40,142 nucleotides of DNA from an uncultured Sphingomonadaceae bacterium (GTDB lineage Bacteria > Pseudomonadota > Alphaproteobacteria > Sphingomonadales > Sphingomonadaceae): the NCBI GenBank assembly GCA_947489315.1, contig CANLCX010000007.1:1-40142 (forward strand), given 5' to 3'. The notes beneath the pieces are model-generated. The model saw nothing but the letters and a program-made list of their open reading frames with translations, ran no database searches and was not told the DNA's origin. Both the position numbers and the translations under genes were made by a program. Below, one piece after another: positions 7,005 through 14,548 of this stretch (its first letter is position 1; the number at the start of each line of letters is the position of its first letter).

Positions 7005-7772
7005 TTACAGTCCACTTTCTAAATAATCGACAAAGGCATAAGACAAAGTCCCTGTATTGCCCGATGGCGATACGTAGCCATAGGATTCCGGATCAGTAAC
7101 ATCTCGGTTTCGATATCTTCGTTCCGTGTCGTATTTTCCCAAATTGGTATATTCTATGCGACCCACCCATACGGCCCGTTTCTGCCAAATCATCAATGTG
7201 GCACGATAAGGCTTACCGTTTCTGTTAGGTTCTACGCGACTATACACAGAAAAATTGGGAATTTCATCGGGTATCGTTTCTGTGCCGTCCGCAAGCGTAT
7301 GACTCCGGCCTGGGCGGATCAGAAATGGAAGTTTTCTACCATATTCAAAAAAACCCGGTTGATTATATCTAAGTGGCTTTCCTCGATCCTCCGGACCTGG
7401 GTCGATAATCGGATGGCCCATTAAACCGAGATTCATTTCTGTATCACGAGGAAGGTTTGGATGACGGTATCGACCAGCTTGCCTTATCTGCGTGTTTGCA
7501 TTGACCACAAACTTTCCGCGCGTTTCTACATGCATTTTTCCATCTGCCGGAAATTCTGTGGCAGCAATTTCCTTCACAAAATCGGGAACGGCGGCCCATT
7601 GCTCTTTTGCCTCTTTGGCATCGTCTATGGCCTGCTTGGCGCGTACTCTCTCTATTTTTTCCTCATCGGTAGCGGCTTTGGATTTCGATAGATCGCTTTT
7701 TGGGACTGCATCCCCTTCGCATCCCATCAATGATAGCGTTAAACCGATTCCAATGGCTGCCAGTTTCTTCAT
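7005..7772 (-). CDS. Predicted lipoprotein of unknown function
   Basis: A 255-residue protein beginning with a lipoprotein signal: MKKLAAIGIGLTLSLMGC, lipobox L-M-G-C with Cys at 18, so it should be lipidated and anchored in an envelope membrane. A charged, Lys/Glu-rich helix follows (residues about 24-60), then a beta-rich, Tyr/Arg-rich region ending in VDYLESGL. I recognise no family. I start at the ATG at 7772, which has a GGGAG ribosome binding site; a TTG 15 bp upstream would also read through. It stands alone between repeat copies. Confidence 0.65.
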   Translation of the reverse strand: MKKLAAIGIGLTLSLMGCEGDAVPKSDLSKSKAATDEEKIERVRAKQAIDDAKEAKEQWAAVPDFVKEIAATEFPADGKMHVETRGKFVVNANTQIRQAGRYRHPNLPRDTEMNLGLMGHPIIDPGPEDRGKPLRYNQPGFFEYGRKLPFLIRPGRSHTLADGTETIPDEIPNFSVYSRVEPNRNGKPYRATLMIWQKRAVWVGRIEYTNLGKYDTERRYRNRDVTDPESYGYVSPSGNTGTLSYAFVDYLESGL

Positions 7773-7838
7773 ACCGCTAACTCCCAAGGCTTTTGGAACA
7801 AATCAAAGCGGCTTACCTTACAGATATTGAGTATTCTC

Positions 7839-7907
7839 TAATGTCCGCTTTTGCGCCCATAGCGGACACTAGCCTTATGACCGCAATATCCCGAAAGCGG
7901 ACACTAG
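7839..7907 (+). repeat. Complete two-part copy of the MSAFAPIADI palindromic repeat
   Basis: Half A has arms TGTCCGCT and AGCGGACA around the loop TTTGCGCCCAT. A spacer CTAGCCTTATG follows, then half B, ACCGCAATATCCCG plus AAAGCGGACACTAG. The left arm of A (TGTCCGCTTT) can also pair with the right arm of B (AAAGCGGACA), so the element has two alternative folds. It lies between the lipoprotein and GFA genes. Confidence 0.9.
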
Positions 7908-7974
7908 CGTCGAGCCGGTTCTAGCAGGCTGGAAGTAGGTATCTGCGACAAGGTTCTGCGGACAGTCGCGGCGG

Positions 7975-8373
7975 CTAGGTTCTCCCCCTAGGGAAATGCT
8001 CAACTTCCGGGGGTAGTTTAATCCAATGATGCATAGATTGTTCCCACACGGAACGTACGGGCGACTGAAAATGGGGTTCAGCGATAGTGCCTACAGCTAT
8101 ACCAATCAAATTGGGGTGTTTCTCAGTCTTGGCATAGACCGTAGAACCGCAACTTGAGCAAAAATATGTTTCAAACACACCGCCGGTTGCTGTTGGTCGT
8201 TCAAAACGCTTGGCATCTCCCAAAATCGTAAGTTGATCGCCTGGGTAGTAAGCAAGCACACCAAAAGGTGATCCGCTTCGGCGCTGGCAATCGATGCAGT
8301 GACATACGACAACTGCTGGAGTAGTGCGGGGCAATTCAACTGTAAGTTGGCCGCACTGGCATTCCGCATTCAT
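7975..8373 (-). CDS. GFA family (glutathione-dependent formaldehyde-activating-like) zinc protein
   Basis: A protein of 132 residues with the zinc-binding pattern of the GFA/CENP-V fold: C-x-C near the start (CQCGQL), CHCIDCQRRSGSPF (residues 25-38) and FCSSCGS near residues 71-77. Members bind structural and catalytic zinc; only a few are shown to act on S-hydroxymethylglutathione, so the reaction here is open. The AGGAG site six bases before the ATG supports the start. A second, distant GFA protein lies at 9906-10364. Confidence 0.85.
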   Translation of the reverse strand: MNAECQCGQLTVELPRTTPAVVVCHCIDCQRRSGSPFGVLAYYPGDQLTILGDAKRFERPTATGGVFETYFCSSCGSTVYAKTEKHPNLIGIAVGTIAEPHFQSPVRSVWEQSMHHWIKLPPEVEHFPRGRT

Positions 8374-8446
8374 TCCAGTCTCCTAAAATCTCGCACTGTA
8401 ATTTAGCCAGAAATTGATCAAACTCAATGCAGAAGACTAAATACCC

Positions 8447-8479
8447 AGTGCCCACTTTTGTGGCCATAACTGGCATTCG
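8447..8479 (+). repeat. Highly diverged copy of repeat half A
   Basis: The segment with CCCACTTTTG, TGGCCAT and TGGCATTCG aligns to half A with several substitutions, and it keeps the position typical of the family, an intergenic gap between two genes. It may be an old copy; the match is weak. Confidence 0.4.
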
Positions 8480-8487
8480 AGCAAATG

Positions 8488-9084
8488 CTATCTGGCTGTC
8501 ATCATGTACCGCCGCGTTCCGATAAGAAGTACAAAGAGGACGCATGCCCCTCCTACGGCTGCGGGAAAAAGGACAGTGGTCCAAGAGTAATTCTCCAAGG
8601 CGGCGATCACAAACGCGTTCCTGAAAACTGCTATTGCGAAAAATGTAGCGTTCTCTTCATGAGGATGCTCGAATGACTTTCGAACGGACGGCCCAAAACC
8701 CAACAAATCAACAATCGTGAGAACAATAACTGCCGACAATGCCGTTGAAGTAAAGAACCAGAGCGGCAGCGCGCTTAGTGCAAGCGCCAGAAACAACCAA
8801 TCCAACGGGACGATTGATGTATCAGGCGATCTTGCCAGCGCAAGAAATGCAACTCCAAATGTCAGCAAACCCGATATGCCAATTGGCCATGCGCCTATGC
8901 CAGCACCATCTGTAAGTTGGGCGACGCAGACCACAACAGTTCCTGCTCCCCAGATGAACCATGAAAAAACATGTGGGCGCGTTTCCTGCCGCCAGGTCGA
9001 AAGCATGTAGGGAACGAAAGCACCGAACGTGAGCACAAGTGCCAGCGCACCAAATGCTTCTTTGAAGAATAAATCGTCAATCAT
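8488..9084 (-). CDS. PQ-loop/SemiSWEET-like multi-pass membrane protein
   Basis: A 198-residue protein with six or seven hydrophobic segments. The N-terminal part FGAFVPYMLSTWRQETRPHVFSWFIWG (residues about 21-47) has the x-P-Y-x-x-x-T-x-R turn and the following helix of PQ-loop repeat proteins, and a second related repeat occupies the C-terminal half (VDLLGFGPSVRKSFEHPHEE). The PQ-loop superfamily includes sugar and amino-acid transporters; the substrate here is unknown. No strong ribosome binding site is visible before the ATG at 9084. Confidence 0.65.
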   Translation of the reverse strand: MIDDLFFKEAFGALALVLTFGAFVPYMLSTWRQETRPHVFSWFIWGAGTVVVCVAQLTDGAGIGAWPIGISGLLTFGVAFLALARSPDTSIVPLDWLFLALALSALPLWFFTSTALSAVIVLTIVDLLGFGPSVRKSFEHPHEENATFFAIAVFRNAFVIAALENYSWTTVLFPAAVGGACVLFVLLIGTRRYMMTAR

Positions 9085-9144
9085 GCTTTTGAATATGCCG
9101 TTCGGAATACTAAAGCCATCACAAGTTCAGTGATGCGTGAAATC

Positions 9145-9176
9145 TAATGTCTGCTTTTGCGCCCAGAACGGACGCG
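9145..9176 (+). repeat. Diverged left-half copy of the MSAFAPIADI repeat
   Basis: TAATGTCTGCTTTTGCGCCC is followed by AGAACGGACGCG. It matches half A with a few changes in the right arm. It sits in the promoter region between the divergent PQ-loop-like and dihydrofolate reductase-like genes. Confidence 0.8.
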
Positions 9177-9187
9177 ACCCCTGATCC

Positions 9188-9202
9188 ACTATAGTGTATA
9201 GT
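9188..9202. promoter_or_regulatory. Short perfect inverted repeat at the dihydrofolate reductase-like gene start
   Basis: ACTATA-GTG-TATAGT is a perfect inverted repeat with six-base arms placed seven to twenty-one bases before the ATG at 9209. It could be an operator or a weak hairpin over the translation start. No regulator gene is adjacent. Confidence 0.35.
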
Positions 9203-9208
9203 AAAGCC

Positions 9209-9751
9209 ATGCGCGGTATCTGTTATCATGTAGCAACGACACTTGACGGGTTTATCGCTCGTCTAGACGGATCAATTGACGGCTTTCCTCCCGATGGAGA
9301 CCATGTTGATGACTATAATGCAACATTGGCCGAGTATGATACTGTTATCATGGGCCGACGCACCTATGAATTTGGCTTTGAATTTGGTCTGGAACCCGGC
9401 GCGCGCGCGTATGAAAACATGGAGCATTGGATATTCTCGAAGACCTTAGAAATGCAGACATCAAATGGTGTGCATATTGTCCGTGGTGACTGGCTTGAAA
9501 AAATTGATGAGCTGAAGAAAGCAGACGGTCCGGACATCTATCTGTGCGGCGGCTCCATCTTTGCTGGCTGGTTATTAACCGAAAAACGGATTGATCGATT
9601 GAAGCTGAAGGTCAACCCGATCGTCTTTGGAAGCGGGCTATCTTTGTTCGCATCGCAAGGACCAACACTCAATCACTTTGATCTGATCGGCGTCAAAAAA
9701 TACAACAGTGGAGTGCTACTGCTCGAATATCAGAAGTCGAAAGCAGTTTGA
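9209..9751 (+). CDS. Dihydrofolate reductase family (RibD C-terminal-like) protein
   Basis: A protein of 180 residues resembling the RibD_C/DHFR superfamily: an opening strand with TLDGFIARLDGSIDGF, the nucleotide-binding region DTVIMGRRTYEFG (residues about 45-57), and GPDIYLCGGSIFAGWLL (about 114-130), the second NADP-binding segment with the G-G pair. Such stand-alone proteins are probably NAD(P)H-dependent reductases of unknown substrate, not true FolA. I start at the ATG at 9209; an in-frame GTG at 9194 lies inside a small palindrome and has no ribosome binding site. A full repeat copy follows four bases after the stop. Confidence 0.8.
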   Translation: MRGICYHVATTLDGFIARLDGSIDGFPPDGDHVDDYNATLAEYDTVIMGRRTYEFGFEFGLEPGARAYENMEHWIFSKTLEMQTSNGVHIVRGDWLEKIDELKKADGPDIYLCGGSIFAGWLLTEKRIDRLKLKVNPIVFGSGLSLFASQGPTLNHFDLIGVKKYNSGVLLLEYQKSKAV

Positions 9752-9754
9752 AAC

Positions 9755-9823
9755 AATGTCCGCTTTTGCGCCCATAGCGGGCACTAACGTTGTGACCGCC
9801 ATATCCCGAAAGCGGACATTGAG
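9755..9823 (+). repeat. Complete copy of the MSAFAPIADI palindromic repeat
   Basis: Half A (arm TGTCCGCT, loop TTTGCGCCCAT, right arm AGCGGGCA with one change) is followed by CTAACGTTGTG and half B (ACCGCCATATCCCG, AAAGCGGACATT). It is very similar to the copy at 7839-7907 and begins just after the stop codon at 9749-9751. Confidence 0.9.
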
Positions 9824-9905
9824 GTGGTGTTCACTATCAAAATCAATCACTGTATGTTCAAGCCAACTCTCGGCAGGCGACGGTAGAACAATAGATTTAC
9901 TCGCT

Positions 9906-10364
9906 TTATTGAAGTTCCGCAAACTCATCAATTATCGGGGCATACGCGCTCATCTTAGGTTGGGATTCGAAGCTGTGCTTTGCCGGAATGGTGACCCATG
10001 ATAGTTTCTCGGTTGTCCAAACCTCAATATATGGCTCAAACCAGTCGGTATCATCAAGCATCATCGCCCGGACGCTGGTAAAACCTATATCAGGTCGCGG
10101 TTGGGTAAAAATCCAATTCTTGCACCAATCACAATGATAGTAACGGGATTGTGGCTTGTGGAGACCGCCAATGATTGGTTTTCCCTTGGTTATCTCAAAA
10201 CCATTCGACGGCACTGCTACAGTTAACGAAAAAGCACTTGCAGTCATTTGTTGGCAACCTTTGCAGTGGCATGCCAACGTCAGCATTGGGTTTTGAGTAA
10301 TCTCAAATCGTATTTTTCCACAAAGGCAGCTGCCGTTCAAAGGAAAGTTCCATCTCGAATCCAT
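9906..10364 (-). CDS. GFA family zinc protein
   Basis: A protein of 152 residues with the GFA zinc pattern: CLCGKIRF near residue 12, CHCKGCQQMTASAFS (residues about 31-45), and YHCDWCKNW near 76-84. It is longer at the C-terminus than the GFA protein at 7975-8373, and the shared motifs are the only clear similarity, so the two are distant paralogues rather than a recent duplication. I prefer the ATG at 10364, preceded by GGAG nine bases upstream, over the GTG one codon earlier. The substrate is unknown. Confidence 0.8.
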   Translation of the reverse strand: MDSRWNFPLNGSCLCGKIRFEITQNPMLTLACHCKGCQQMTASAFSLTVAVPSNGFEITKGKPIIGGLHKPQSRYYHCDWCKNWIFTQPRPDIGFTSVRAMMLDDTDWFEPYIEVWTTEKLSWVTIPAKHSFESQPKMSAYAPIIDEFAELQ

Positions 10365-10447
10365 CACCTAGATCTCCGTTGTTTAGTCAAAAAAGCACAT
10401 GCATGAATTTGGAAAGCGGGTTCGTTTTTCCGATAATGCTTCATACT

Positions 10448-10984
10448 TCAGCCGGCGAATATTTTTGCCGCCGCTAATCGTGCTTCATGGCTCAAATTTT
10501 GACCCAGCCGATGCACCAGTTCACGAAAAAACGGGCCATTTTTTTGGCCGAACTCTTCGTTATCCATGGCAATCTGTACCTCATTCGCGATAGTCAGTTC
10601 ACAGAAATCTTTAAGCTCCTGACCTTCGAGCAATCCCGTTTGGTCCTCGAAGCGATCGCGGAATTTGACTGAATGGGAACCATCAAGACAAGGCCAAACG
10701 ATTGTTCGATCACAGGCGCAGTATGTATAGACGATCTTCTCAGCGCGCTCCCCGATGATGTTTGCGATCCTTGTTCGTTGACTTGTGTCAACCATCGCAG
10801 AATCAAATCCCGCCGTTCCATAAGCAGCGTGATATAGTCCTGCATCTTTCAATTCATCGCTTGCCGCCCAATCGGACAAAAGATCGCGTGTTTTATTCAA
10901 ATGGTCTTCCAGGCTGCCGGATAAATGTTTGAAATCTCCTGCGCCAAGTTTAGACAATGCCACAAACTTCATATTGTTACTCAT
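10448..10984 (-). CDS. DUF6817-like protein
   Basis: A 178-residue soluble, mostly helical protein. The segments LGAGDFKHLSGSLEDHL, WAASDELKDAGLYHAAYGTAGF, IVYTYCACDR and LKDFCELTIANE fit a conserved family I associate with DUF6817, whose function is unknown. Its several conserved His, Asp and Cys residues (H-L-x-G-S, LYHA-YGT, C-D-R) suggest a metal site and recall HD-type helical proteins, but that is inference. GGAG stands seven bases before the ATG. It may be cotranscribed with the tetR gene that ends 122 bp downstream of... its own start on the same strand (tetR is upstream, 11107-11721). Confidence 0.6.
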   Translation of the reverse strand: MSNNMKFVALSKLGAGDFKHLSGSLEDHLNKTRDLLSDWAASDELKDAGLYHAAYGTAGFDSAMVDTSQRTRIANIIGERAEKIVYTYCACDRTIVWPCLDGSHSVKFRDRFEDQTGLLEGQELKDFCELTIANEVQIAMDNEEFGQKNGPFFRELVHRLGQNLSHEARLAAAKIFAG

Positions 10985-11106
10985 AATCAGCTCCGGGCGG
11001 TTTTAGAATAGTTTCGAGGTGAACATGAATTCCAAGGAAAATATAAAACTTTTCATCATCAATATTGGCTCCAGCCTTATCGTGATCGACCAAGTTCCGA
11101 TCGAAA

Positions 11107-11721
11107 TCAGATCGACGACAGACCATATTGATCAAATATGGTCCGAAACATTTTGATGAGGGCTTCAGGGCGATCCTCGCCGGTAACGCTGTCTTCCCGT
11201 TCCTCGAACATGCCAACTATTTTTAGATCTATATAGCCGTGCATCATCGACCAAAGGCCGATGGCCACCGTATCTGTATCAATATTGCGTCCGGCGGTTA
11301 GATTGTCGATCTCATTGCAGATAAAATCATATACAGCATCTTCGCGGATGCGCATCTCATCACATTCATGGTCAACGACATCATTCCGCCATAGCAATGC
11401 GTAACGGTTGGGATGTTCAGCACCATATTCGAAAAACGCCTTAACAACGCTTTCAATCCGCATAGCGGGATCATTTGACACGCCTTCGAGCCGTTTTGAT
11501 ATGCTGGCCTGGATATCGTCGAATAGCGTTATTGCCAGGCCAGTTAGCAAGGCGCGGCGATCCTTGAAATGATTGACTGGCGCAGCGTGAGATACTCCAG
11601 CTTTGCGCGCGACAGCTCTTATTCCGACACCGGTATCACCTTGCGTATCCAGAATCTCTAATGCGGCATCCAGCAGTGCGCGCTTCAGGTCACCATGATG
11701 AAATCGCTTTGCTTTAACCAT
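11107..11721 (-). CDS. TetR family transcriptional regulator
   Basis: A 204-residue protein with an N-terminal FHHGDLKRALLDAALEIL helix and the HTH segment AGVSHAAPVNHFKDRRALLTGL (residues about 41-62), followed by a WHG-type C-terminal domain (WSMMHGYIDLKIVGMF). It is divergent from a membrane protein and a GST gene. The intergenic region contains three copies of a 19-bp palindrome, one next to the tetR start and two next to the membrane protein gene, so it should repress both directions. The inducer is unknown; a GST neighbour hints at an electrophile or xenobiotic. Confidence 0.9.
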   Translation of the reverse strand: MVKAKRFHHGDLKRALLDAALEILDTQGDTGVGIRAVARKAGVSHAAPVNHFKDRRALLTGLAITLFDDIQASISKRLEGVSNDPAMRIESVVKAFFEYGAEHPNRYALLWRNDVVDHECDEMRIREDAVYDFICNEIDNLTAGRNIDTDTVAIGLWSMMHGYIDLKIVGMFEEREDSVTGEDRPEALIKMFRTIFDQYGLSSI

Positions 11722-11727
11722 ACCACT

Positions 11728-11849
11728 ATATTGGCGGTGTCAATATCAAAGTCAATTGCTCAAAATAATAAAAGTATTTTTGCAGACACTGCGCTATAAA
11801 TAAAAATTGACACCGTCAATATCTATTTATATATGGACAGTGTCAATAT
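11728..11849. promoter_or_regulatory. Three 19-bp TetR-type operators, ATATTGAC-N3-GTCAATAT
   Basis: Site 1 (11728-11746) reads ATATTGGC-GGT-GTCAATAT, site 2 (11804-11822) AAATTGAC-ACC-GTCAATAT, and site 3 (11831-11849) ATATGGAC-AGT-GTCAATAT. Each has one mismatch in the left arm against the consensus and an identical right arm. Site 1 is seven bases before the tetR start. Sites 2 and 3 are 27 bp apart before the gene at 11868. A further half site GTCAAT occurs near 11751. Confidence 0.8.
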
Positions 11850-11867
11850 CATTGGAGTGACTTGTTG

Positions 11868-12278
11868 ATGTATAGATTCGCTGCAATTGTGGTTACCCTG
11901 AGTGCCTTGGTATCGGGGCTTATTATCCCCATTTTGGAACTCAACGAAACCCATCTTCTTAATCCCGCTTGGCCGGCCCATGCCCGTCTTCATGAAGCCT
12001 GGCAGCTGTTGACCAATTCTGCATTGTCTACGCTCGCTGTCTTCCTCATTTGGTCAGGTCGTGCTCCGCATTTGGCGATTATTCTATCATTGATCATCAG
12101 CATCCCTTTTCTGTTGGCCTTCGCTACAGCATCAACTTATGGCGGCTCGATGCTCCACTCTGACGGCACACAGATGGCGGTTGGAGGTATGAATCTTGCG
12201 GTGCTTATAGCTGTGGTTCTGTCTACTTTGCTGTTGTTAAGCTTAGTACGCCTTCCTTCCAAAAAACAAAAAAACTAG
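11868..12278 (+). CDS. Four-helix membrane protein of unknown function
   Basis: A protein of 136 residues with four predicted membrane helices (about residues 5-25, 48-65, 68-90, 104-125) and a conserved-looking polar loop NPAWPAHARLHEAWQL (residues 31-46) rich in His, Pro and Trp. I do not recognise the family with certainty. GGAG lies ten bases before the ATG; an in-frame TTG six bases upstream is the alternative. It is the first gene after the divergent operator region and is followed after 10 bp by a GST gene, so the two probably form one TetR-controlled unit. Confidence 0.7.
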   Translation: MYRFAAIVVTLSALVSGLIIPILELNETHLLNPAWPAHARLHEAWQLLTNSALSTLAVFLIWSGRAPHLAIILSLIISIPFLLAFATASTYGGSMLHSDGTQMAVGGMNLAVLIAVVLSTLLLLSLVRLPSKKQKN

Positions 12279-12288
12279 GATAGTTTCT

Positions 12289-12957
12289 ATGCCTTTGAAT
12301 ATTCATGGATCACCGCTTTCACCCTTCACCAGGAAGGTCACAATCGCCGCCTTGGAAATGGAGCTAGATTTTGAAAGTCATGACCTCAATCCATACACAT
12401 CTGCTGAAAAGCTTGCGGTGTTAAATCCGCTAAAACGGATTCCGGTTATCGAACATGATGACTACACTCTTGCTGATAGTTCAGCGATATGTGGCTATTT
12501 TCAAGCGCGGTTCCCCAGCTCTCCTTCTCTTCTTCCCGATAAACCAGAGGATCTTGGTAAAGCACTCTGGATTGAGGAATATGCGGATACGGCCTTGTTC
12601 GACGTTATCAGCGAGGGCGTGTTTAGACCGATTTTTGTCTATCCGCTTTTGGGGAAAGCACAGGATTTAGACACAGTCCGAGATACTGTTGTCAACAAGC
12701 TTCCCGAGCCCTTAGCATATTTAAATGCCCAACTGTACGGCAACACCTGGTTTGCTGGTGATCATATGTCGATCGCAGATATCGCGGTTTATGCTCAGCT
12801 TGTTAACCTTGAGCATGCTCAGCAGTTGCCAAAGCCTGAAGATCATCCTGCCTTGATGGCGCACTATCGTCATATGCAAAGCAGCCCTTTCGAGGCAAAC
12901 CTCTTGAAGTCTGAACAGGCCTATCTTGAACAGGCGCTAAAACAACTGGACCCATAG
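12289..12957 (+). CDS. Glutathione S-transferase family protein
   Basis: A protein of 222 residues. The N-terminal thioredoxin-like domain begins NIHGSPLSPFTRKV (active-site Ser or Tyr region) and continues with NPLKRIPVIEHDDYTLADSSAICGYF, the cis-Pro and the E/D-S glutathione-binding motif (residues about 46-70). The helical C-terminal domain includes WFAGDHMSIADIAVYAQL, the N-capping box S-x-A-D. It probably conjugates or reduces an electrophile with glutathione. It follows the membrane protein gene by 10 bp and lies downstream of the triple operator, suggesting induction by the ligand of the TetR at 11107. Confidence 0.9.
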   Translation: MPLNIHGSPLSPFTRKVTIAALEMELDFESHDLNPYTSAEKLAVLNPLKRIPVIEHDDYTLADSSAICGYFQARFPSSPSLLPDKPEDLGKALWIEEYADTALFDVISEGVFRPIFVYPLLGKAQDLDTVRDTVVNKLPEPLAYLNAQLYGNTWFAGDHMSIADIAVYAQLVNLEHAQQLPKPEDHPALMAHYRHMQSSPFEANLLKSEQAYLEQALKQLDP

Positions 12958-13076
12958 AAACAATCGGGAACCAAACCAATGAAACTGATCAAAACTTCGC
13001 GTCTTTTCGCAACCAAAACTGATGTTACAATGGATTAACTTCAGCTATTTTCGTTTTTCGATATTAGGTTAACACT

Positions 13077-13706
13077 ATGAGTTTAGACGGAAATCCAGAT
13101 CTGGTGGACAATTGGTTATCTTCTCCTCCAAAAAACCCATGGGAACTTTTTACGCAATGGACCTCCGAAGCGAAACGCGTTGGTGTTACAGAACCTAATG
13201 GACTGACTCTTGCGACGGTAGATTTGCAGGGGATGCCTAGCACCAGAGTGGTTCTTTTAAAAGAAACCAACGGAGCTGTTGAGTTCGCGTCAAGTGGAAA
13301 CAGCAAAAAATGCCGGGACATCGCGAATAACGCGGCGGTATCTGGTACTCTTTGGTGGAGGGAAACTATCCAACAGATTCATGTTCGGGGAATAGCGACT
13401 CCTCCGTCAAACGAAAGGTCTGATGAGGTTTTTAATGCGAGAGAGCGGAGCGCTCAAGCAATTGCTAGTATCGGGCGGCAGAGCCAAGAGACTTCTCGCG
13501 AACAGCTTATCAAAATCTATAATCAGACGCAGAAACTAGTCTTATGTTCGGCCCCCATCTCTCGACCAAATTTATGGTCCATGTACAAAATCAAAGTCGA
13601 TAACTTCGAATTCTGGCAAGGCAGGAAAGATCGATTTCATGAGCGTCTTGAATACCGAAGAGATGAAAGAACCAAGCAATGGAAACAATCTTGGCTGATT
13701 CCCTAA
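13077..13706 (+). CDS. Pyridoxamine 5'-phosphate oxidase-like flavoprotein (PdxH/PhzG type)
   Basis: A protein of 209 residues close in length and layout to PdxH. It shows the FMN-binding LATVDLQGMPSTRVVLLKE (residues about 40-58), W..ETIQQIHVRGIAT, and FEFWQGRKDRFHERLEYRR near the C-terminus, whose R-x-H pair corresponds to the PLP-phosphate and base contacts of PdxH. It departs from PdxH in other places: FASSGNSKK replaces the usual YTN..S.K region, and the end is SWLIP where R-L-x-P is normal. It may therefore be a paralogue with another substrate rather than the housekeeping enzyme. Confidence 0.75.
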   Translation: MSLDGNPDLVDNWLSSPPKNPWELFTQWTSEAKRVGVTEPNGLTLATVDLQGMPSTRVVLLKETNGAVEFASSGNSKKCRDIANNAAVSGTLWWRETIQQIHVRGIATPPSNERSDEVFNARERSAQAIASIGRQSQETSREQLIKIYNQTQKLVLCSAPISRPNLWSMYKIKVDNFEFWQGRKDRFHERLEYRRDERTKQWKQSWLIP

Positions 13707-13767
13707 CTTTTAGCATTGTCTTAGTTCACTCAATCAAACTCTAGTCGTCGAAATGGAGGTTTCAATT

Positions 13768-14367
13768 ATGATGACGGAAGAACGCCTTCGCAAGCTTTAT
13801 GGCCAACCAAACCCGAGAGCAGCCCAAAAAGTAATTCAGTCGCTGGATAGGCACTGCCGAGAGTTCATCGCAAACTCAACTTTCCTGATTTTAGCAACAA
13901 CTGATGGCGAAAGTCTTGATGTGTCGCCCAAGGGCGATCCCGCTGGCTTTGTGATGGTTCAGGATGACAAGCATCTCTTGTTGCCAGACCGGCCGGGTAA
14001 CAACAGGCTTGATGGAATGATCAACCTTCTGAAAAACCCTCGTGTGGCGCTCATTTTTATGATTCCGGCCGTGAATGAAACTCTTCGCGTAAATGGCAGT
14101 GCGAATATTCTAATTGATGCCGAAATATTGAATGACTTTGCGGTAAAGGGCAGGAGCCCGAAAACAGTATTGAGAATTTCAGTGGATGAAATTTTCAGCC
14201 ATTGCGGAAAGGCACCGATGAGAGCTGGATTGTGGAAACCGGAAACATGGCCACAAGAGCGACCAGTTGCGACACTGAATGAAATCGTCAGGGATCATGC
14301 GGAGATGGACGTTGGACCGGTTGACCAAAATACTGTCGATAAGCTCTATCGAAAATCTCTATATTAG
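13768..14367 (+). CDS. PPOX-class FMN-binding protein, MSMEG_1061-like
   Basis: A 199-residue split-barrel flavoprotein. FLILATTDGESLDVSPKGDPAGFV (residues about 39-62), LLLPDRPGNNRLDGMINLLKNPRVALIFMIP (about 72-102) and CGKAPMRAGLWKPETW are hallmarks of the pyridoxamine 5'-phosphate oxidase-related subfamily that includes MSMEG_1061. These proteins bind FMN or F420-like cofactors; the substrate is unknown. The ATG at 13768 is preceded by GGAGG eight bases upstream, which favours it over the ATG at 13753 inside the ribosome binding site. It follows the PdxH-like gene by 61 bp, so two flavoproteins of the same fold lie side by side. Confidence 0.8.
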   Translation: MMTEERLRKLYGQPNPRAAQKVIQSLDRHCREFIANSTFLILATTDGESLDVSPKGDPAGFVMVQDDKHLLLPDRPGNNRLDGMINLLKNPRVALIFMIPAVNETLRVNGSANILIDAEILNDFAVKGRSPKTVLRISVDEIFSHCGKAPMRAGLWKPETWPQERPVATLNEIVRDHAEMDVGPVDQNTVDKLYRKSLY

Positions 14368-14376
14368 TTGAAATCT

Positions 14377-14440
14377 ATTGCCGGCTTTTGCGCCCACTGC
14401 GGGCACAAGCGTTGTGACTGCAATATCTCAAAACAGACGC
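14377..14440 (+). repeat. Diverged complete copy of the MSAFAPIADI repeat
   Basis: Both halves are recognisable: TGCCGGCTTTTGCGCCCACT, then GCGGGCACAAGCGTTGTGAC, then TGCAATATCTCAAAACAGACG. The base changes are spread over the element, indicating an older copy. It follows the stop codon of the PPOX-class gene. Confidence 0.75.
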
Positions 14441-14548
14441 ATAAATGTTTACATTTTGCTGATTATTGGAAGACAATCCTAACCACCTTGATCTTTGGAA
14501 AACGAATATTCTTATTGGGATAAACATCAACGACTTTGGAAGCGGGCA

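Noticed and set aside
7839-9823. CRISPR array
   Set aside because: Copies are separated by whole genes of varying length, and no cas gene is present.
10977-11216. 79-aa minus-strand frame before the DUF6817-like gene
   Set aside because: It overlaps the 3' end of the tetR gene in another frame and has no family resemblance.
12979-13038. Nineteen-codon ORF (MKLIKTSRLFATKTDVTMD) between the GST and PdxH-like genes
   Set aside because: No ribosome binding site and too short to support; it might be a gene remnant but nothing confirms it.
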